Origin: Thermoplasmatota archaeon
Lineage (GTDB): Bacteria > Pseudomonadota > Gammaproteobacteria > Burkholderiales > Thiobacillaceae
DNA: 14,712 nucleotides
Direction of reading: 5' to 3'
NCBI GenBank assembly: GCA_023475455.1
Contig: JAMCVR010000092.1
Location: forward strand, 1-14,712
Position 1 is the stretch's first letter, and every line of letters begins with the position of its first letter. The notes under the pieces were generated by a model. The model saw only the letters and a program-made list of their open reading frames with translations. It was not told the DNA's origin and did no database searches. The translations under genes were made by a program, and so were the position numbers. Shown piece by piece: positions 13,288 through 14,712 of this stretch.

Positions 13288-13334
13288 CGTAGGTTGGGAT
13301 ATGTTTGGCTTCATTTCATTCAGCCCAACCTACG
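13288..13334. repeat. GTAGGTTGGG-type palindromic repeat
   Basis: CGTAGGTTGGG (13288-13298) and CCCAACCTACG (13324-13334) form a perfect 11-bp inverted repeat with a 25-base loop. Palindromes with this GTAGGTTGGG arm are a familiar dispersed intergenic repeat in environmental proteobacteria. It lies in the 189-base gap between hicB (starts 13222) and the end of the tetR gene (13412), where nothing else was recognised. It could act as a terminator for the minus-strand tetR transcript, but no T tract follows. Confidence 0.75.
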
Positions 13335-13411
13335 CGGGCTATTGCAGCCGCATCCCGTTGGTTCCCTGCAGGTGGGAACGGCGCGCCGCTTTGCGAATTC
13401 GGCGTCTTCCA

Positions 13412-14038
13412 TCACAAGGCCTCCCCGTCGCGACGACAAGAGACGAGGCCGTCCCACGCCGCCATGGCGCAGTCAGCAACAGCGAGAAGGGCTTTGCGCG
13501 AAGCGCCGTCGCGTGCCTGGATCGACATACCCTGCTGAACCGTAATGTAGAAAGTGGCGATTGCCCGCCAGTCCGGACCGTTCGGTAACTCGCCCTCGGC
13601 GACGCCTCGCTTGAGGCGGCGGAGGAGCATTTTCATGTTTTCCGCACGAAGCTCTTGCAACTCTCGGCGCACGGCTTCATTTCCGTCGTCGGCATTGAGC
13701 GCTCCGAGCACAATGAGGCAGCCGCGTGGCTTGCCGGGCCGGGTAAATTCTACGGCGCTTGCGCGCAGCACGGTTTCGATCGCCGCGCGCGCGGACGGCG
13801 CAGTCGTCATGGCGCCCCAGATTCGCCCGCCTTCGGTTGCGCGATAGAGCGCCACCGCTTCGCGGAATAGCGCCTCCTTGCTGCCGAAGGCGGCGTAGAT
13901 GCTAGGCGAATTGACGTCCATTGCGGCTATCAGATCCGACATGGACGTGCCGTCATACCCCTGCGCCCAGAACACCTCCATCGCCCGCCGCAGGGCGGCT
14001 GCGCGGTCGAAGCTGCGCGGTCGGCCTCGCACTGTCAC
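13412..14038 (-). CDS. TetR-family transcriptional repressor
   Basis: DNA-binding regulator of 208 residues. The N-terminal TetR helix-turn-helix (about 8-58) reads RSFDRAAALRRAMEVFWAQG, then TSMSDLIAAMDVNSPSIYAAFGSKEALF; the rest is the ligand-binding, dimerising domain. The start is taken as GTG at 14038, which has AAGGAA 7 bases upstream and gives the usual VRGRPRSFD beginning. The frame is open to 14125, but that extension crosses the operator region and is not family-like. It is divergent from the SDR gene, with two similar palindromes between them (14055-14070, 14109-14124). The simplest reading is that it represses both itself and the SDR gene until a small molecule binds. The ligand is unknown. 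Confidence 0.92.
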   Translation of the reverse strand: MTVRGRPRSFDRAAALRRAMEVFWAQGYDGTSMSDLIAAMDVNSPSIYAAFGSKEALFREAVALYRATEGGRIWGAMTTAPSARAAIETVLRASAVEFTRPGKPRGCLIVLGALNADDGNEAVRRELQELRAENMKMLLRRLKRGVAEGELPNGPDWRAIATFYITVQQGMSIQARDGASRKALLAVADCAMAAWDGLVSCRRDGEAL

Positions 14039-14054
14039 GAATAAGTTCCTTTTC

Positions 14055-14070
14055 TGTGTCGATCGACAAA
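14055..14070. promoter_or_regulatory. Predicted TetR operator 1
   Basis: TGTGTCGATCGACAAA is a near-perfect palindrome, 16 bp, just upstream of the tetR ribosome binding site. It matches the second site at 14109-14124 at most positions; the joint pattern is TGTrTCGwTCGACAmA. The position fits repression of the tetR gene itself. Confidence 0.75.
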
Positions 14071-14078
14071 TAAATATC

Positions 14079-14107
14079 TTGATCGAAGTTCGCTGGGAGA
14101 TTATATT
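14079..14107 (+). promoter_or_regulatory. Predicted promoter of the SDR gene
   Basis: -35 TTGATC (14079-14084), a 17-base spacer and -10 TATATT (14102-14107) fit a sigma70 promoter well. The predicted start point, about 14114, lies inside operator 2, and operator 1 lies just upstream of the -35 box, so bound repressor would bracket the promoter. Confidence 0.7.
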
Positions 14108-14108
14108 C

Positions 14109-14124
14109 TGTATCGTTCGACACA
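14109..14124. promoter_or_regulatory. Predicted TetR operator 2
   Basis: TGTATCGTTCGACACA, a quasi-palindrome matching operator 1. The two centres are 54 bp apart, close to five helical turns, so two dimers could sit on the same face of the DNA. It covers the predicted transcription start of the SDR gene. Confidence 0.75.
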
Positions 14125-14139
14125 TAAATGAGAATTGAC

Positions 14140-14712
14140 ATGACTGGATTGAGAGGCAAGGTGGCGCTGGTGACCGGCGGGAGCCGGGGCATGGGCGCCG
14201 CGATCGCCGGGCGTCTGGCGCGCGAGGGTGCGGACGTCGTACTGACCTACATCAGTGCGGGCGACAAGGCCCGCACTGTCATAGCCGAGATCGAGCGAAC
14301 TGGCCGGCGGGGCCTGGCGATCGCCGCGGACAACGCCGATCCTGCCGCCGTCCGGGCGGCTGTGGAGCAGACCGTCGCCGAGTTGGGTCGGCTCGATATC
14401 CTCATTAATAACGTCGGCATTTTCGTCGTCAAGCCACTCGATGCTCTGACGATCGACGACTTCGACCGCACGGTTGCCATCAATGTGCGGGCCGTGTTCG
14501 TCGCCTCCCAGGCGGCCGCCGCCTACATGGGCGAGGGCGGCCGAATTATCACGATCGGCAGCAACCTGGCCGAGCACGTGCCCATGCCGAGATCGAGCGA
14601 ACTGGCCGGCGGGGCCTGGCGATCGCCGCGGACAACGCCGATCCTGCCGCCGTCCGGGCGGCTGTGGAGCAGACCGTCGCCGAGTTGGGTCGGCTCGATA
14701 TCCTCATTAATA
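14140..14712 (+). CDS. Short-chain dehydrogenase/reductase, partial at right edge
   Basis: NAD(P)H-dependent oxidoreductase of the classical SDR family, related in style to FabG-like reductases; the substrate is unknown. The Rossmann motif TGGSRGMG is at 12-19, NNVG at 90-93, and a candidate catalytic Ser in ITIGSN is S141. The YxxxK motif expected about 13 residues later is missing because the sequence is unreliable after residue 149 or 150 (base 14585): from there the bases copy 14284-14410 and are read in another frame. Treat the C-terminal 41 codons as not belonging to this protein. The start at 14140 is preferred (GAGA 6 bases upstream); an in-frame ATG at 14128 is possible. It is probably repressed by the divergent TetR protein, and its ligand may be related to the enzyme's substrate. 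Confidence 0.88.
   Translation, partial: MTGLRGKVALVTGGSRGMGAAIAGRLAREGADVVLTYISAGDKARTVIAEIERTGRRGLAIAADNADPAAVRAAVEQTVAELGRLDILINNVGIFVVKPLDALTIDDFDRTVAINVRAVFVASQAAAAYMGEGGRIITIGSNLAEHVPMPRSSELAGGAWRSPRTTPILPPSGRLWSRPSPSWVGSISSLI
14586..14712. repeat. 127-base exact copy of an internal SDR segment at the window end
   Basis: Bases 14586-14712 equal 14284-14410 without a mismatch (offset 302), and the match stops at the left with A versus T. The copy ends exactly at the window edge. A length of 127 is a commonly used largest k-mer in short-read assembly, which points to a contig-end artefact rather than biology. A true partial duplication remains possible. Confidence 0.9.

Noticed and set aside
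13246..13870. Several plus-strand open frames opposite tetR and the gap before hicB
   Set aside because: They have no ribosome binding site or recognisable motif, and they lie opposite a well-supported TetR gene or across a palindromic repeat.

Overview
The window reads as chromosomal DNA (GC-rich, roughly 65%) from a sulfur-oxidising betaproteobacterium of the Thiobacillus type. This is an inference from three things: a flavocytochrome c sulfide dehydrogenase pair (fccA-fccB), several small periplasmic c-type cytochromes with a SulP anion transporter, and the housekeeping block recN / nadK / hrcA / hemH, an order familiar from betaproteobacteria. No rRNA, tRNA, CRISPR array, transposase or phage gene was seen.

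Layout. (i) 239-2134 (+): an HDOD - degenerate receiver - GGDEF signalling protein, closed by a bidirectional terminator. (ii) 2209-3552 (-): a two-gene operon of class I c-type cytochromes (here cytA and cytB) carrying an exact 670-bp tandem duplication. It now holds cytA, a 3'-truncated cytB, cytA and an intact cytB, with one visible promoter just outside the repeat. (iii) 3717-5522 (+): a SulP permease with a STAS domain, convergent with a secreted Snc1-like thermonuclease (-) whose TTG start overlaps the recN stop. (iv) 6006-8708 (-): recN and nadK, separated by a palindromic 8-mer repeat element. (v) 8709-8849: a second palindromic element, made of 7-mers, between divergent TATAAT boxes placed so close to the nadK and hrcA start codons that both mRNAs may be leaderless. 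(vi) 8850-10969 (+): hrcA and hemH, with stop and start overlapping. (vii) 11156-12741 (+): fccA-fccB, the sulfide-oxidising flavocytochrome c, ended by a very strong bidirectional terminator. (viii) 12804-13222 (-): a hicB-hicA toxin-antitoxin pair. (ix) 13412-14712: a TetR-family repressor divergent from a short-chain dehydrogenase, with two matching 16-bp palindromic operators between them.

The genes fall into three themes. The first is periplasmic electron transfer and sulfur metabolism: FccAB passes electrons from sulfide to cytochrome c, the tandem cytochromes are possible carriers, HemH makes the heme they all need, and SulP may move sulfate or another anion. The second is stress and DNA maintenance: RecN, HrcA, NadK. 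The third is accessory cargo at the right end: HicBA and TetR/SDR.

The most notable structures are the perfect 670-bp cytochrome duplication, the two short-tandem-repeat palindromes flanking nadK, the paired TetR operators, and the right end. The last 127 bases copy an internal stretch of the SDR gene exactly. That is the size of a common assembly k-mer, so the final part of the SDR reading frame should not be trusted. I found no convincing wholly new multigene system.
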